NCBI GenBank assembly: GCA_015056325.1
Contig: SVGL01000021.1
Coordinates: forward strand, 1 to 37,788
Length of the DNA stretch: 37,788 bases
Source: Clostridiales bacterium
GTDB lineage: Bacteria; Bacillota; Clostridia; Christensenellales; Aristaeellaceae
Reading direction: 5' to 3'
This document shows, piece by piece, positions 1 to 7,559 of this stretch. The position numbers were made by a program, and so were the translations under genes. Each line of letters opens with the position of its first letter. The stretch's first letter is position 1. Under the pieces are notes generated by a model. It was given only the letters and a program-made list of their open reading frames with translations. It did no database searches and was not told where the DNA came from.

Positions 1-1156
1 TGCGGTCGATCAGACGGGTGAAGATGTGGCCCTCGGTTTCCAGGCCCAGGGACAGGGGGGTGACGTCCAGCAGCAGCACGTCCTTGACCTCGCCGCCCAG
101 AACGCCGCCCTGGATGGCAGCGCCCAGCGCCACGCACTCGTCGGGGTTGATGCCCTTGAAGGGCTCCTTGCCGGTGACGCGCTTCACAGCGGCCTGCACG
201 GCGGGGATACGGGTGGAGCCGCCCACCAGGATGACCTTGCTGATCTCGTTGTAGGTCAGACCCGCGTCCTTCAGCGCCTTCTCCATGGGGGTGATGGTGG
301 CCTGCACCAGGTCAGCGGTCAGCTCTTCGAACTTGGCGCGGGTGATGGTCATGTCCAGGTGCTTGGGGCCGGTGGCGTCGGCGGTGATGAAGGGCAGGTT
401 GATGTTCACGGTGGTGGTGCCGGACAGCTCGATCTTGGCCTTCTCGCACTCCTGCTTGAGGCGCTGGGCCGCAGTCAGATCCTTGCGCAGGTCGATGCCG
501 TTCTCGCGCTGGAACTGCTCGGCCACGTAGTTGATCAGGCGATCGTCGAAGTCGTCGCCGCCCAGACGGGTGTTACCGTTGGTGGACAGAACCTCGAACA
601 CGCCGTCGCCGATGTCCAGGATGGACACGTCGAAGGTGCCGCCGCCCAGGTCGTACACCAGGATCTTCTGGTTGCCGTCCTTGTCCAGGCCGTAAGCCAG
701 GGACGCAGCGGTGGGCTCGTTGATGATGCGCAGCACTTCCAGACCGGCGATACGGCCGGCGTCCTTTGTGGCCTGGCGCTGGGAGTCATTGAAGTAGGCG
801 GGCACGGTGATGACAGCCTGGGTGACGGTCTCGCCCAGGTAAGCCTCGGCGGTCTCCTTCATCTTGGCCAGCACCATGGCGGAGATATCCTGGGGGGTGT
901 AGGCCTTGCCGTCGATGTCCACCTTGTAGTTGGTGCCCATCTCACGCTTGATGGAGATGACGGTGCGGGCGGGGTTGGTGACCGCCTGACGCTTGGCGAT
1001 CTGGCCGACAAGACGCTCGCCGTCCTTGGTGAAGCCCACGATGGAAGGGGTGGTGCGGTTGCCTTCCGCGTTGGGGATGACGACGGGCTGGCCGCCCTCC
1101 ATGACGGCGACGCAGCTGTTGGTAGTACCCAGGTCAATACCGATGATCTTGCTCAT
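1..1156 (-). CDS. dnaK: Molecular chaperone DnaK (Hsp70), 3' end cut by window
   Basis: ATP-dependent cytosolic Hsp70 chaperone that works with GrpE and DnaJ. The first 385 residues are present, essentially the nucleotide-binding domain. Hsp70 signatures are visible: IDLGTTNS near residue 7, [13 protein letters not shown] in the middle and [11 protein letters not shown] near residue 330. The region after the motif ISIKREMG runs straight into [14 protein letters not shown], so the roughly 23-residue insert of proteobacterial DnaK is absent, as expected in Gram-positive bacteria. The ATG at 1156 follows an AAGGAG ribosome-binding site. It is third in the hrcA-grpE-dnaK operon, separated from grpE by 185 bp that hold a palindromic repeat. 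The remaining substrate-binding domain, and any dnaJ, lie outside the window. Confidence 0.98.
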   Translation of the reverse strand, partial: MSKIIGIDLGTTNSCVAVMEGGQPVVIPNAEGNRTTPSIVGFTKDGERLVGQIAKRQAVTNPARTVISIKREMGTNYKVDIDGKAYTPQDISAMVLAKMKETAEAYLGETVTQAVITVPAYFNDSQRQATKDAGRIAGLEVLRIINEPTAASLAYGLDKDGNQKILVYDLGGGTFDVSILDIGDGVFEVLSTNGNTRLGGDDFDDRLINYVAEQFQRENGIDLRKDLTAAQRLKQECEKAKIELSGTTTVNINLPFITADATGPKHLDMTITRAKFEELTADLVQATITPMEKALKDAGLTYNEISKVILVGGSTRIPAVQAAVKRVTGKEPFKGINPDECVALGAAIQGGVLGGEVKDVLLLDVTPLSLGLETEGHIFTRLIDR

Positions 1157-1217
1157 TGTTGTTTGTCTCCTTTTATATATGTTTGGGTGTTGATAGCTTG
1201 GTTTGTTCAGGGAAGGA

Positions 1218-1335
1218 CACCTCATCACCCGCTGCGGCGGGAGCTTCCCCTCAAGGGGAAGCCAAGGTTATCGCCGTCCCCAAGCCTTCCCCTTGAGGGG
1301 AAGGTGGCCGAGCGGACGCGAGGTCGGATGAGGTG
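1218..1335. repeat. Palindromic intergenic repeat between grpE and dnaK
   Basis: A 118-bp non-coding element bounded by a 9-bp inverted repeat: CACCTCATC at 1218-1226 and GATGAGGTG at 1327-1335. Inside are two near-identical hairpins, GCTTCCCCT/AGGGGAAGC at 1243-1262 and CCTTCCCCT/AGGGGAAGG at 1285-1304. It looks like the dispersed MITE-like palindromes found between genes in many gut Clostridia. It has no U-tract, so it is not an obvious terminator. It is transcribed in the heat-shock mRNA and could act there as a processing or stability element, which is inference. Confidence 0.75.
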
Positions 1336-1341
1336 GAATCC

Positions 1342-1896
1342 TCAATCGGCAACCACTTTCACCATCGCGGCGCGCAGCAGGTGGCCGTTCATGACGTAGC
1401 CCTTCTGGAACACCGCGCAGACGGTGCCGGGCTCGCCCTCGTCGGGGGAACCCTGCATCACAGCGTCCTCCAGGTTGGGATCGAACTTCTCGCCCAGGCG
1501 GTCGATGACGGTCACTCCCAGCTTCTCCAGTGCAGCCATCATCTGCTTGTGGGTCATCTCCACGCCGGTGCGCAGGGCGTCGCCCTCGGCGGCGGGAGCC
1601 ATCAGAGCGCGCTCCAGGTTATCCAGCACGGCCAGCATGGCGGTGGCCACGCTGCGCTGACCTTCTGCAAAGGCGTCACTGCGCACAGATTCATTGCGGC
1701 GGCGGAAGTTGTCAAAGTCCGCCTGGGTGCGCTGGGCCAGGGCGAGGTACTCCTCCGCCTTGGCAGCGGCGGCGGTCAGGGCCGCCACGTCGATCACTTC
1801 CGCCTCAGCGGCTTCTTCCACAACAGGCGTCTCGACGGTTTCGGGCTCCTGCTGGGTCATTTCCTGTTCGTTCATACGGCGTTTCGTCCTTCTCAT
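1342..1896 (-). CDS. grpE: Nucleotide exchange factor GrpE
   Basis: Exchanges ADP for ATP on DnaK; acts as a dimer in the cytosol. The 184-residue protein has the family layout: an acidic disordered N-terminus, a coiled-coil stretch with AQRTQADFDNFRRRNE, then the beta domain with GEKFDPNLEDAVMQ and a C-terminal hydrophobic strand. Two starts are possible. The ATG at 1896 has AAGGA 9 nt upstream. The ATG at 1875 has GAAGGA 11 nt upstream and gives the more typical acidic start (MNEQEMTQQEPE). I report the longer form. It lies between hrcA and dnaK in the CIRCE-controlled operon. Confidence 0.95.
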   Translation of the reverse strand: MRRTKRRMNEQEMTQQEPETVETPVVEEAAEAEVIDVAALTAAAAKAEEYLALAQRTQADFDNFRRRNESVRSDAFAEGQRSVATAMLAVLDNLERALMAPAAEGDALRTGVEMTHKQMMAALEKLGVTVIDRLGEKFDPNLEDAVMQGSPDEGEPGTVCAVFQKGYVMNGHLLRAAMVKVVAD

Positions 1897-1928
1897 GATG
1901 ATATATCCTTGAAATGTATTTGGGTAAC

Positions 1929-2972
1929 TTACTCCAGCTTCAGCGGCTCGTCCTCGCCGGTGCCGAAGAGCTCCGACAGCTGGCGGCCCATGGTGTTCAT
2001 GACCTCCAGCACGCGGGAGTACTGCATGCGGGTGGGGCCGATGACGCCGATGGTGCCCTGCTGGCCGTTGCCCGTGGTGTAGGTGGCGGTGACGATGGAG
2101 CAGTCCGCCATCTCCGGTACGCCGGTCTCGGGGCCAATGCGCACGGTGAAGCTCATCTCGCCCTGCTGGCCGATGATGTCCGCCAGGCGATCACGGGTTT
2201 CCATCAGGCTGAGGAAGGAACGGGCCTTCTCCATGTCCGCATACTCGGGGTAGCTGAGCATGTTGGACGTGCCGCCGATGGCCACATGGGGATGATTGGC
2301 CTGCTGCTGGGTGCTCATCACATCGCCGAAGCCCTCCAGGAGCTCCGCCTGATTCTGCATGCCCCGGATGATCTCCGGCATGCGTTCCACCGCTTCAGAG
2401 AGGGTCTTGCCCGCCAGCTCCCCGGTCAGCGTGCGGCTGACGGAGTAGAGCGCATCCTGATCCAGCTCCTCGCTCACGCGGATGACCGCATCCCGCACCA
2501 CGCCTGCGTCGGTGACGATGACCGCAAGGGCAGCGTTATCGCTGACCGACACCAGCTGAATGTTGCGGATACGCGGCTGCGTTCCGGTGGGAGGCAGCAC
2601 AACCGCGGTGTAGTTGGTCAGGCTGGACAGCACCTGGGCGGCGTGATCCATGACCTCTTCCAGCTGGCGTGTACGCCCCAGAAAGTGATCCCGCACCGCC
2701 AGCTCGTTGTCCGCGCGGAGACGGCCGGCCTTGAGCAGCTGATCCACATACAGGCGGTAGGCCTTGGCCGAAGGCACGCGGCCCGCCGATACATGGGGCT
2801 GATCCAGGTAGCCCAGCTCCTCCAGGTCGCTCATCTCGTTGCGGATGGTCGCGGAGGACAGGCCCATGTCGTACTTTTTCGAGATCGTGCGGGAACCAAC
2901 CGGCACGGCAGTGAGGATATAGTCGTCAATGATGGCCTGCAGGATACGGAATTTCCGCTCGTCCATGCCCAT
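1929..2972 (-). CDS. hrcA: Heat-inducible transcription repressor HrcA
   Basis: Represses class I heat-shock genes by binding CIRCE; activity depends on GroEL in studied Firmicutes. The 347-residue protein begins MGMDERKFRILQAIIDDYI, has the winged-helix motif VGSRTISKKYDMGLSSATIR near residue 27, and ends in the regulatory domain with GTIGVIGPTRMQYSRV. The frame is open further upstream, but the ATG at 2972 is preferred because it has GGGGAG 9 nt upstream and matches the family N-terminus. It is the first gene of the operon with the CIRCE directly in front, so it should regulate itself together with grpE and dnaK. Confidence 0.96.
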   Translation of the reverse strand: MGMDERKFRILQAIIDDYILTAVPVGSRTISKKYDMGLSSATIRNEMSDLEELGYLDQPHVSAGRVPSAKAYRLYVDQLLKAGRLRADNELAVRDHFLGRTRQLEEVMDHAAQVLSSLTNYTAVVLPPTGTQPRIRNIQLVSVSDNAALAVIVTDAGVVRDAVIRVSEELDQDALYSVSRTLTGELAGKTLSEAVERMPEIIRGMQNQAELLEGFGDVMSTQQQANHPHVAIGGTSNMLSYPEYADMEKARSFLSLMETRDRLADIIGQQGEMSFTVRIGPETGVPEMADCSIVTATYTTGNGQQGTIGVIGPTRMQYSRVLEVMNTMGRQLSELFGTGEDEPLKLE

Positions 2973-3048
2973 GCAACGCTTCTCCCCTTTCGCCCGTGAT
3001 GCCGCCCGGCACGACCTGTGCTTTCCGGCAGCTTGTTGACCATTTTTG

Positions 3049-3075
3049 TTAGCACTCACTCGAGGCGAGTGCTAA
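3049..3075 (-). promoter_or_regulatory. CIRCE operator
   Basis: Exact CIRCE inverted repeat: TTAGCACTC, a 9-nt spacer, then GAGTGCTAA. It begins just downstream of the -10 of the hrcA promoter, so HrcA binding would block transcription initiation and the element would also be in the mRNA leader. It matches the published consensus at every arm position. Confidence 0.97.
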
Positions 3076-3085
3076 CGACAGGGAT

Positions 3086-3114
3086 AATATACCCCGAATC
3101 CACTCTTTTGTCAA
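3086..3114 (-). promoter_or_regulatory. Sigma-A-type promoter of hrcA-grpE-dnaK
   Basis: On the minus strand: TTGACA (3109-3114), a 17-nt spacer, TATATT (3086-3091). The predicted start site near 3079 abuts the CIRCE. Confidence 0.88.
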
Positions 3115-3180
3115 TAGGAAAGTCAAAAAAATTTCTCAAAGGTCAAACTTTTCATCATTTTCTCATTTTTCTTCACAACG

Positions 3181-3204
3181 AAAAAAGGCCCCTATCGGAG
3201 CCTT
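3181..3204 (-). terminator. Intrinsic terminator after the YARHG-domain gene
   Basis: Read on the minus strand, AAGGCTCC, loop GATA and GGGGCCTT (with a G-U pair) form a hairpin whose 3' arm runs into a T run. It follows the stop codon at 3213 and separates this gene from the hrcA promoter. Confidence 0.75.
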
Positions 3205-3212
3205 ATACCGGA

Positions 3213-4100
3213 TCAATAATCCAGGTTTTCCAGCGGATCAGCGCTGCGGTTGATGTCCAGGCTGCCCACACGGATGAAGCCGCGGGCGGTCTTGCCGCCA
3301 ACATTAACCTCTACATAATCCCAGGCGGAGTTGTTGTAGAAGCGGGTCAGCCAGGTAACGCGGGTGCCAGGCTGCAGCGTGGTAATGGCGCTGCCGGTGC
3401 GGGCCGGATCGTCCGTCAGGGTGCAGCGCTGGTTGACCGTTGCGCTGGAGTAGGCAAACTGCAGGTACTGATCCATCGGCACGCCGCCGCGAATGTCCTT
3501 GGAGTTAATATAGCCCACACGCACGGAGCCATTGTTGGTTTCGTACATCATCAGCAGCCAGCCGCTCTCCCAACCGGCAGCGTAAACGGCGCCATTTGTA
3601 TTCACCATGGACTTGCCATTCGCGCCGCGCCAGGAAGAGGTGGAGGGAGCAGAGTACACCGCCAGTTTCTGGCCGGAGCGCAGCTCAATATACTCAAAGC
3701 CCTGCAGGGTGTCAAAGCCTGTGGTGAAAGCATCCCATATGGAGCGGCCATAGTCGTTGTAACGCTTGGAAGCGCGTACTTCCTTGATCAGCTCGTAGTT
3801 GTCCCACTCCACGCGGGTCAGCTGAGGATAGCAGTCCCGCTGGTTGTTGTAGGTGCCGTTGGGGCGATACCAGGGCTTGGTCCGGAAATAGTATTCATAC
3901 TCGCCGCCGGGTTCAAAATCATAGCCATGGCGGGCAAAAATCTCGTTGAACGCGTAACCAAGGGACTCATAGTCCCACTCCGCCACCTCGTCCCACGTCA
4001 GATGACGATGGTTGCTGTCCGGCAGGACGTACATGCGCTCCGCCAGCACAGCAGCAGGCAGCAGCAGCAGAACCAAAACAAGAGCCGCAAAACGCTTCAT
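3213..4100 (-). CDS. Secreted YARHG-domain protein with SH3-like region
   Basis: Predicted exported protein of 295 residues. Residues 1-20 are a signal peptide (MKRFAALVLVLLLLPAAVLA) with a cleavage site after VLA. Residues about 34-110 form a YARHG-type domain: NEIFARHGYDF at 52-62, then the YFRTKPWYRP motif. The C-terminal part has short beta-rich segments (KLAVYSAPS, GSVRVGYINS, ARGFIRVGSL) resembling bacterial SH3-like folds. YARHG domains are extracellular and of unknown biochemical function; cell-wall association is inference. The ATG at 4100 has AGGAGG 8 nt upstream. The gene stands alone with its own promoter and terminator. Confidence 0.8.
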   Translation of the reverse strand: MKRFAALVLVLLLLPAAVLAERMYVLPDSNHRHLTWDEVAEWDYESLGYAFNEIFARHGYDFEPGGEYEYYFRTKPWYRPNGTYNNQRDCYPQLTRVEWDNYELIKEVRASKRYNDYGRSIWDAFTTGFDTLQGFEYIELRSGQKLAVYSAPSTSSWRGANGKSMVNTNGAVYAAGWESGWLLMMYETNNGSVRVGYINSKDIRGGVPMDQYLQFAYSSATVNQRCTLTDDPARTGSAITTLQPGTRVTWLTRFYNNSAWDYVEVNVGGKTARGFIRVGSLDINRSADPLENLDY

Positions 4101-4127
4101 ATGTAAAACCTCCTTTGATTGATTCAC

Positions 4128-4156
4128 ATTATAGTGGAAGCACCTGGAATTGTCAA
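4128..4156 (-). promoter_or_regulatory. Promoter of the YARHG-domain gene
   Basis: Minus strand TTGACA (4151-4156), 17-nt spacer, TATAAT (4128-4133): a consensus sigma-A promoter, divergent from the trmL promoter. Confidence 0.9.
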
Positions 4157-4171
4157 GGCTGCCTTGGGGAC

Positions 4172-4200
4172 TTGCACAATCCGCCGCCAGATGGTACAAT
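4172..4200 (+). promoter_or_regulatory. Promoter of trmL
   Basis: TTGCAC (4172-4177), 17-nt spacer, TACAAT (4195-4200). Transcription should start near 4207, almost on the first in-frame ATG. That argues that translation starts downstream of that ATG. Confidence 0.75.
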
Positions 4201-4221
4201 ATCCCCATGGAGGTGGAGACC

Positions 4222-4743
4222 TTGTCCCTGAACATCGTTCTTGTCAACCCGGAGATCCCGCAGAACACCGGCAACATCGCCCGCACCTGTGCGGCCACCG
4301 GCGCGACGCTGCACCTCATCGAGCCCCTGGGCTTCTCCCTGGCGGATAAGTATCTGAAGCGCGCCGGGCTGGATTACTGGAACCTGATGACCTACAAGGT
4401 CTGGCCTGATATGGAGAGTTTCCTTTCCGCCCATCCGGACGCCCGGATGCACTTTGCCAGCACCAAGGCACCACGGGGGTATCACCAGGTGGAATACCGG
4501 GACGGGGACTTCCTCGTCTTCGGCTGCGAAACACGCGGACTTCCGGAAAACCTGCTGGAGAAGGTCTATGACCGGTGCGTGCGCATCCCCATGCGGCCAG
4601 AGGCCCGGAGCCTCAATCTGTCCAACTCCGTGGCGGTGGTGCTCTACGAAGCGCTGCGCCAGCTGGACTTCCCGGCCCTGAGCGCAGAGGGCGCCCTCAC
4701 CGGCCGCGAGGAGGCCGCCGCCCCCTGGCTGGATTACGTCTGA
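4222..4743 (+). CDS. trmL: tRNA 2'-O-methyltransferase TrmL (SPOUT family)
   Basis: Methylates the 2'-O of nucleotide 34 in certain leucine tRNAs using S-adenosylmethionine. The protein starts (M)SLNIVLVNPEIPQNTGNIAR, the family signature, and carries the knot motifs FGCETRGLPE and IPMRPEARSLNLSNSVAVVLYE that bind the cofactor. It has 173 residues with the TTG start at 4222, close to other TrmL proteins. That start is chosen because GGAGG (4209-4213) sits 8 nt upstream and the product then begins where homologues begin. The ATG at 4207 has no ribosome-binding site and lies at the predicted transcript end. I see no clear terminator before the next gene. Confidence 0.92.
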   Translation: MSLNIVLVNPEIPQNTGNIARTCAATGATLHLIEPLGFSLADKYLKRAGLDYWNLMTYKVWPDMESFLSAHPDARMHFASTKAPRGYHQVEYRDGDFLVFGCETRGLPENLLEKVYDRCVRIPMRPEARSLNLSNSVAVVLYEALRQLDFPALSAEGALTGREEAAAPWLDYV

Positions 4744-4822
4744 CAACAATACAACGCAGGATGGCAGGGTTTTCATCCCGTCATTCGTTTCATATGTGTA
4801 AAAACCAATTGGGAGGCTGCCC

Positions 4823-5350
4823 ATGACCACCAGACAGCGCCGAACCAGCGCAAGCCCCGGGAATTTTGCCATCGAGCAGGATGACGAGCGGGTCTATACA
4901 GAAGAAGACTATGCCGCCGAAGCGCCAGCATCCCCCCTGCCGGACGAGTGGGCCACCCGGCGCAACATATACGCACAGCCTGGCTGGACCGCCGACTCCG
5001 CATTGCCCGATGAATCCTTCGAGCCGGATGAAGCGGAAGACATCCCTACCGACGCCGAGCCGGACGAACGCGATGACTACATATCTGATGAAGAGTACCA
5101 GCCTCTTTTCTATCCCCATGGTGACTACACCGAGGACATTGACCCCCTCTCCGAGGAACTGCTGACCGAAGAGGAGCAGGCCGAGCTGCGCCGCAGCCGC
5201 TGGCAGCTGCTGGCCGGTCTGGCAGACTTCGCCGGCGTGATTCTCGGCACTGCTGCGATCCTGGTGATCGTGACGCTGCTGGTCAGTTTGCTCAACTGGC
5301 TGGTGGGCGATCTGTCCCAGTCCTTTATCCTGCTGCAAAAGAATTTCTGA
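4823..5350 (+). CDS. Hypothetical acidic protein with C-terminal membrane segment
   Basis: No family recognised. The 175-residue product is rich in Asp, Glu and Pro over residues 15-120 with little predicted structure. A short basic stretch (LRRSRWQLL) follows, then a hydrophobic segment of about 35 residues (near 130-165, AGVILGTAAILVIVTLLVSLL) that makes one or two membrane passes close to the C-terminus. This suggests a tail-anchored protein with a large acidic cytoplasmic domain. GGGAGG lies just upstream of the ATG. It sits 16 bp before the uracil-DNA glycosylase gene and is probably co-transcribed with it. Confidence 0.7.
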   Translation: MTTRQRRTSASPGNFAIEQDDERVYTEEDYAAEAPASPLPDEWATRRNIYAQPGWTADSALPDESFEPDEAEDIPTDAEPDERDDYISDEEYQPLFYPHGDYTEDIDPLSEELLTEEEQAELRRSRWQLLAGLADFAGVILGTAAILVIVTLLVSLLNWLVGDLSQSFILLQKNF

Positions 5351-5366
5351 TTCCGGAGGGATCCCG

Positions 5367-5957
5367 ATGGCTGAACTGACCTGGGAGGTTTTCCACCAGC
5401 AGGTGGCCGCTTGTGCCATGTGCCCGCTGCATGCGAATATCCGCCACAAGGTGCCTGGACAGGGGGATATCCATGCGCCGCTAATGTTTATCGGCGAAGG
5501 CCCCGGCCAGGTGGAGGACGAGGAAGGCCTGGCCTTCGTGGGCCCCGCCGGTCAGCTGCTGACGCGGATGCTCGCCGCCATCTCCCTCCCCCGCGACAGG
5601 GTGTACATCTGCAACATCGTCAAGTGCCGCCCGCCGAACAACCGTGTCCCGGAGGAAGCGGAGGCCAATGCCTGCAAGCTGCATCTGCGCAACCAGGTGG
5701 CCCTCGTCCGCCCGAAGGTAATCGTCCTGCTGGGCTCCACCGCCGCGAAGAACACCCTCGGCCCGGAGGTGCGCATCACCCGCGACCGTGGCCGCTGGTT
5801 CAATCAAAAGGGCACCTGGATGCTGCCCACCTACCACCCCAGCGCCCTCCTGCGCGACCCCGCAAAGAAGCGCGAGGCCTGGGAGGACATGCTCACATTG
5901 CGCGACAAGCTACTCGAGCTTGGCTTGTATTCAGATATTTACGGAGGCGCCGAATGA
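5367..5957 (+). CDS. Uracil-DNA glycosylase, family 4 type with Fe-S cluster
   Basis: Removes uracil from DNA to start base-excision repair. The 196-residue protein has the UDG-superfamily motifs GEGPGQVEDEEGLAFVGPAG (residues 43-62), NIVKCRPPNNR (83-93) and YHPSALLR near the C-terminus. Four cysteines, C16, C19, C87 and C103, are placed as in the [4Fe-4S]-binding family 4/5 enzymes. The GEGPG motif with Glu rather than Asp fits family 4. GGAGG precedes the ATG. The stop overlaps the start of the following GNAT gene (ATGA), indicating translational coupling. Confidence 0.93.
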   Translation: MAELTWEVFHQQVAACAMCPLHANIRHKVPGQGDIHAPLMFIGEGPGQVEDEEGLAFVGPAGQLLTRMLAAISLPRDRVYICNIVKCRPPNNRVPEEAEANACKLHLRNQVALVRPKVIVLLGSTAAKNTLGPEVRITRDRGRWFNQKGTWMLPTYHPSALLRDPAKKREAWEDMLTLRDKLLELGLYSDIYGGAE

Positions 5958-6499
5958 GAACCATTACATCCATGAAGCCCGAGTACCTGCTGCCCTCTCT
6001 GGAGCTTGTGGAGCAGGTATTCACCGAGCACGAAAATGCTGACGAGGGTAAGCTCGTCCGCGCGCTGGTAGAGGAGATCCGCAGCAAGAAGTACTACCTG
6101 CCCGAGCTGGAACTGCTGATGCTGGAGGACGGCGACGTGATCGGCTACGTCATGTTCAGCCGCTTCCATATCGAAGGCAAGTACGAGGACCGGCTGGTGC
6201 TGCTCTCCCCTGCCGCCGTCAAGACCAGCTGCCAGCGTCAGGGCATCAGCCGTGCACTGATTGAATACGGCTTCCGCAAGGCCGCGGAGATGGGCTTCAC
6301 CGCCGCAATGGTCGAGGGCAACCCGGCCAACTACCGCTCCCGCGGGTTTAACACCAGCGCCCGCCGCGGCATCGTGGCGGGTCCCAACATCCACCTGCCC
6401 CATGAGGACTGCCTGATGGTCGCCGAGCTGGTGCCCGGTGGTCTGGAGGGCATCCGCGGCGAAGTGGATTACGGCTTCTATGATATTCTGAGCGAATGA
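5954..6499 (+). CDS. GNAT-family N-acetyltransferase
   Basis: Acetyl-CoA-dependent transferase of unknown substrate. The 181-residue protein has the GNAT core: a strand with GYVMFSRFHI, the acetyl-CoA loop SCQRQGISRALIEYGFRKAAEMGF (residues about 95-118), and a C-terminal strand with NYRSRGF. Two further motifs, HEDCLMVAELVPG and the GEVDY tail, resemble the YhbS-like branch. The ATG at 5954 overlaps the stop of the glycosylase gene by 3 nt and has GGAGG 6 nt upstream. Linkage to the repair enzyme does not identify the substrate. Confidence 0.9.
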   Translation: MRTITSMKPEYLLPSLELVEQVFTEHENADEGKLVRALVEEIRSKKYYLPELELLMLEDGDVIGYVMFSRFHIEGKYEDRLVLLSPAAVKTSCQRQGISRALIEYGFRKAAEMGFTAAMVEGNPANYRSRGFNTSARRGIVAGPNIHLPHEDCLMVAELVPGGLEGIRGEVDYGFYDILSE

Positions 6500-6506
6500 C
6501 CATAAG

Positions 6507-6536
6507 GGCTCCCCTCGGCGGGGAGCCTTGATTTAT
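6507..6536 (+). terminator. Intrinsic terminator after the GNAT gene
   Basis: GGCTCCCC, loop TCGGC, GGGGAGCC, followed by a weak T-rich stretch (TTGATTTATT). It overlaps the -35 of the moxR promoter. Confidence 0.7.
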
Positions 6537-6556
6537 TGCCCGTTTCGGGGTATACT
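6528..6556 (+). promoter_or_regulatory. Promoter of the MoxR-DUF58-transglutaminase operon
   Basis: TTGATT (6528-6533), 17-nt spacer, TATACT (6551-6556); start site expected near 6563. Confidence 0.7.
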
Positions 6557-6611
6557 AAAATAGATGGCATATGTCGTCATGATTCGAGCGTATTTTCAGG
6601 AGGAAGAATGT

Positions 6612-7559
6612 ATGATCCAGCAGCCCCGGCGCATTATCGGCGCTCTGCTTGACAATATCAGCAAGGTGATCATCGGCAAGGAGGAAGCCGTGGAGTACGC
6701 GCTGATCGCGCTTTTGTGCAATGGCCATGTCCTGATTGAGGATGTGCCCGGCGTGGGCAAGACCACCCTGGCCTCCGCGCTGGCGAAGTCCCTGGCCTGC
6801 TCCTTCCGCCGTATCCAGTTCACCCCGGACCTCATGCCCTCCGATGTCACCGGCTTCACGCTGGTCAACTTCAAGACCGGCGAAATGGAGTTCAAGGAGG
6901 GCGCCGTCATGGCGCAGATGGTGCTGGCGGACGAAATCAACCGTACCAGCCCCAAGACGCAGTCTGCCCTCCTGGAGGTCATGGAGGAGCAGCAGGTCAC
7001 CGTGGACGGCGTGACCCATCCGCTGCCCAAGCCCTTCATGGTGCTGGCCACCCAGAATCCCGGCGAGTTCGTGGGCACCTACCCCTTGCCGGAGGCCCAG
7101 ATGGACCGCTTCTTCCTGCGCATTTCCATCGGCTATCCCACGGTGGAGCAGGAAATGGACGTGCTGGAGCGTTACTCCGGCGTGGTGAAGCCCATGGCGA
7201 CCATCGAGCCCGTCTGCTCCGGCCAGGACATCATCGCCCTGCAGGAGATGGTCAAGCAGGTGTACTGCTCCCCCGAGGTGCGCATGTATGTGGCGACTCT
7301 GGTGGCGGCCACCCGTCAGGAGCCCGCGCTGGCTCTGGGCGCCTCCACCCGCGCGGCCATCGCCCTCATCCACGGCGCGCAGGCCTGTGCACTGCTGGCC
7401 GGGCGTGACTACATCGTCCCCGAGGACGTGCAGCACATGGCCATCCCGGTGCTCAGCCACCGCCTGGTGCTCAGCCCGGAGAGCCGCATGAAGGGCGTCA
7501 CCGCCCAGAGCGTGGTCATGAAAGTGCTCAAGTCCACCCCCGTGCCGGTGAAGCTGTGA
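6612..7559 (+). CDS. MoxR-family AAA+ ATPase
   Basis: Cytosolic AAA+ chaperone-type ATPase. The 315-residue protein shows Walker A (DVPGVGKTTLA, about residue 44), Walker B (VLADEINR), sensor 1 (MVLATQNPGEF) and a sensor 2 region (STRAAIALIHGAQACALLAGRDYIVPEDV). This is the typical MoxR layout. The ATG at 6612 has AGGAGG 8 nt upstream. The gene overlaps the DUF58 gene by one base (TGATG). MoxR, DUF58 and transglutaminase-like genes in this order form a widespread conserved module. MoxR is thought to remodel or activate a partner complex; the client here is unknown. Confidence 0.95.
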   Translation: MIQQPRRIIGALLDNISKVIIGKEEAVEYALIALLCNGHVLIEDVPGVGKTTLASALAKSLACSFRRIQFTPDLMPSDVTGFTLVNFKTGEMEFKEGAVMAQMVLADEINRTSPKTQSALLEVMEEQQVTVDGVTHPLPKPFMVLATQNPGEFVGTYPLPEAQMDRFFLRISIGYPTVEQEMDVLERYSGVVKPMATIEPVCSGQDIIALQEMVKQVYCSPEVRMYVATLVAATRQEPALALGASTRAAIALIHGAQACALLAGRDYIVPEDVQHMAIPVLSHRLVLSPESRMKGVTAQSVVMKVLKSTPVPVKL

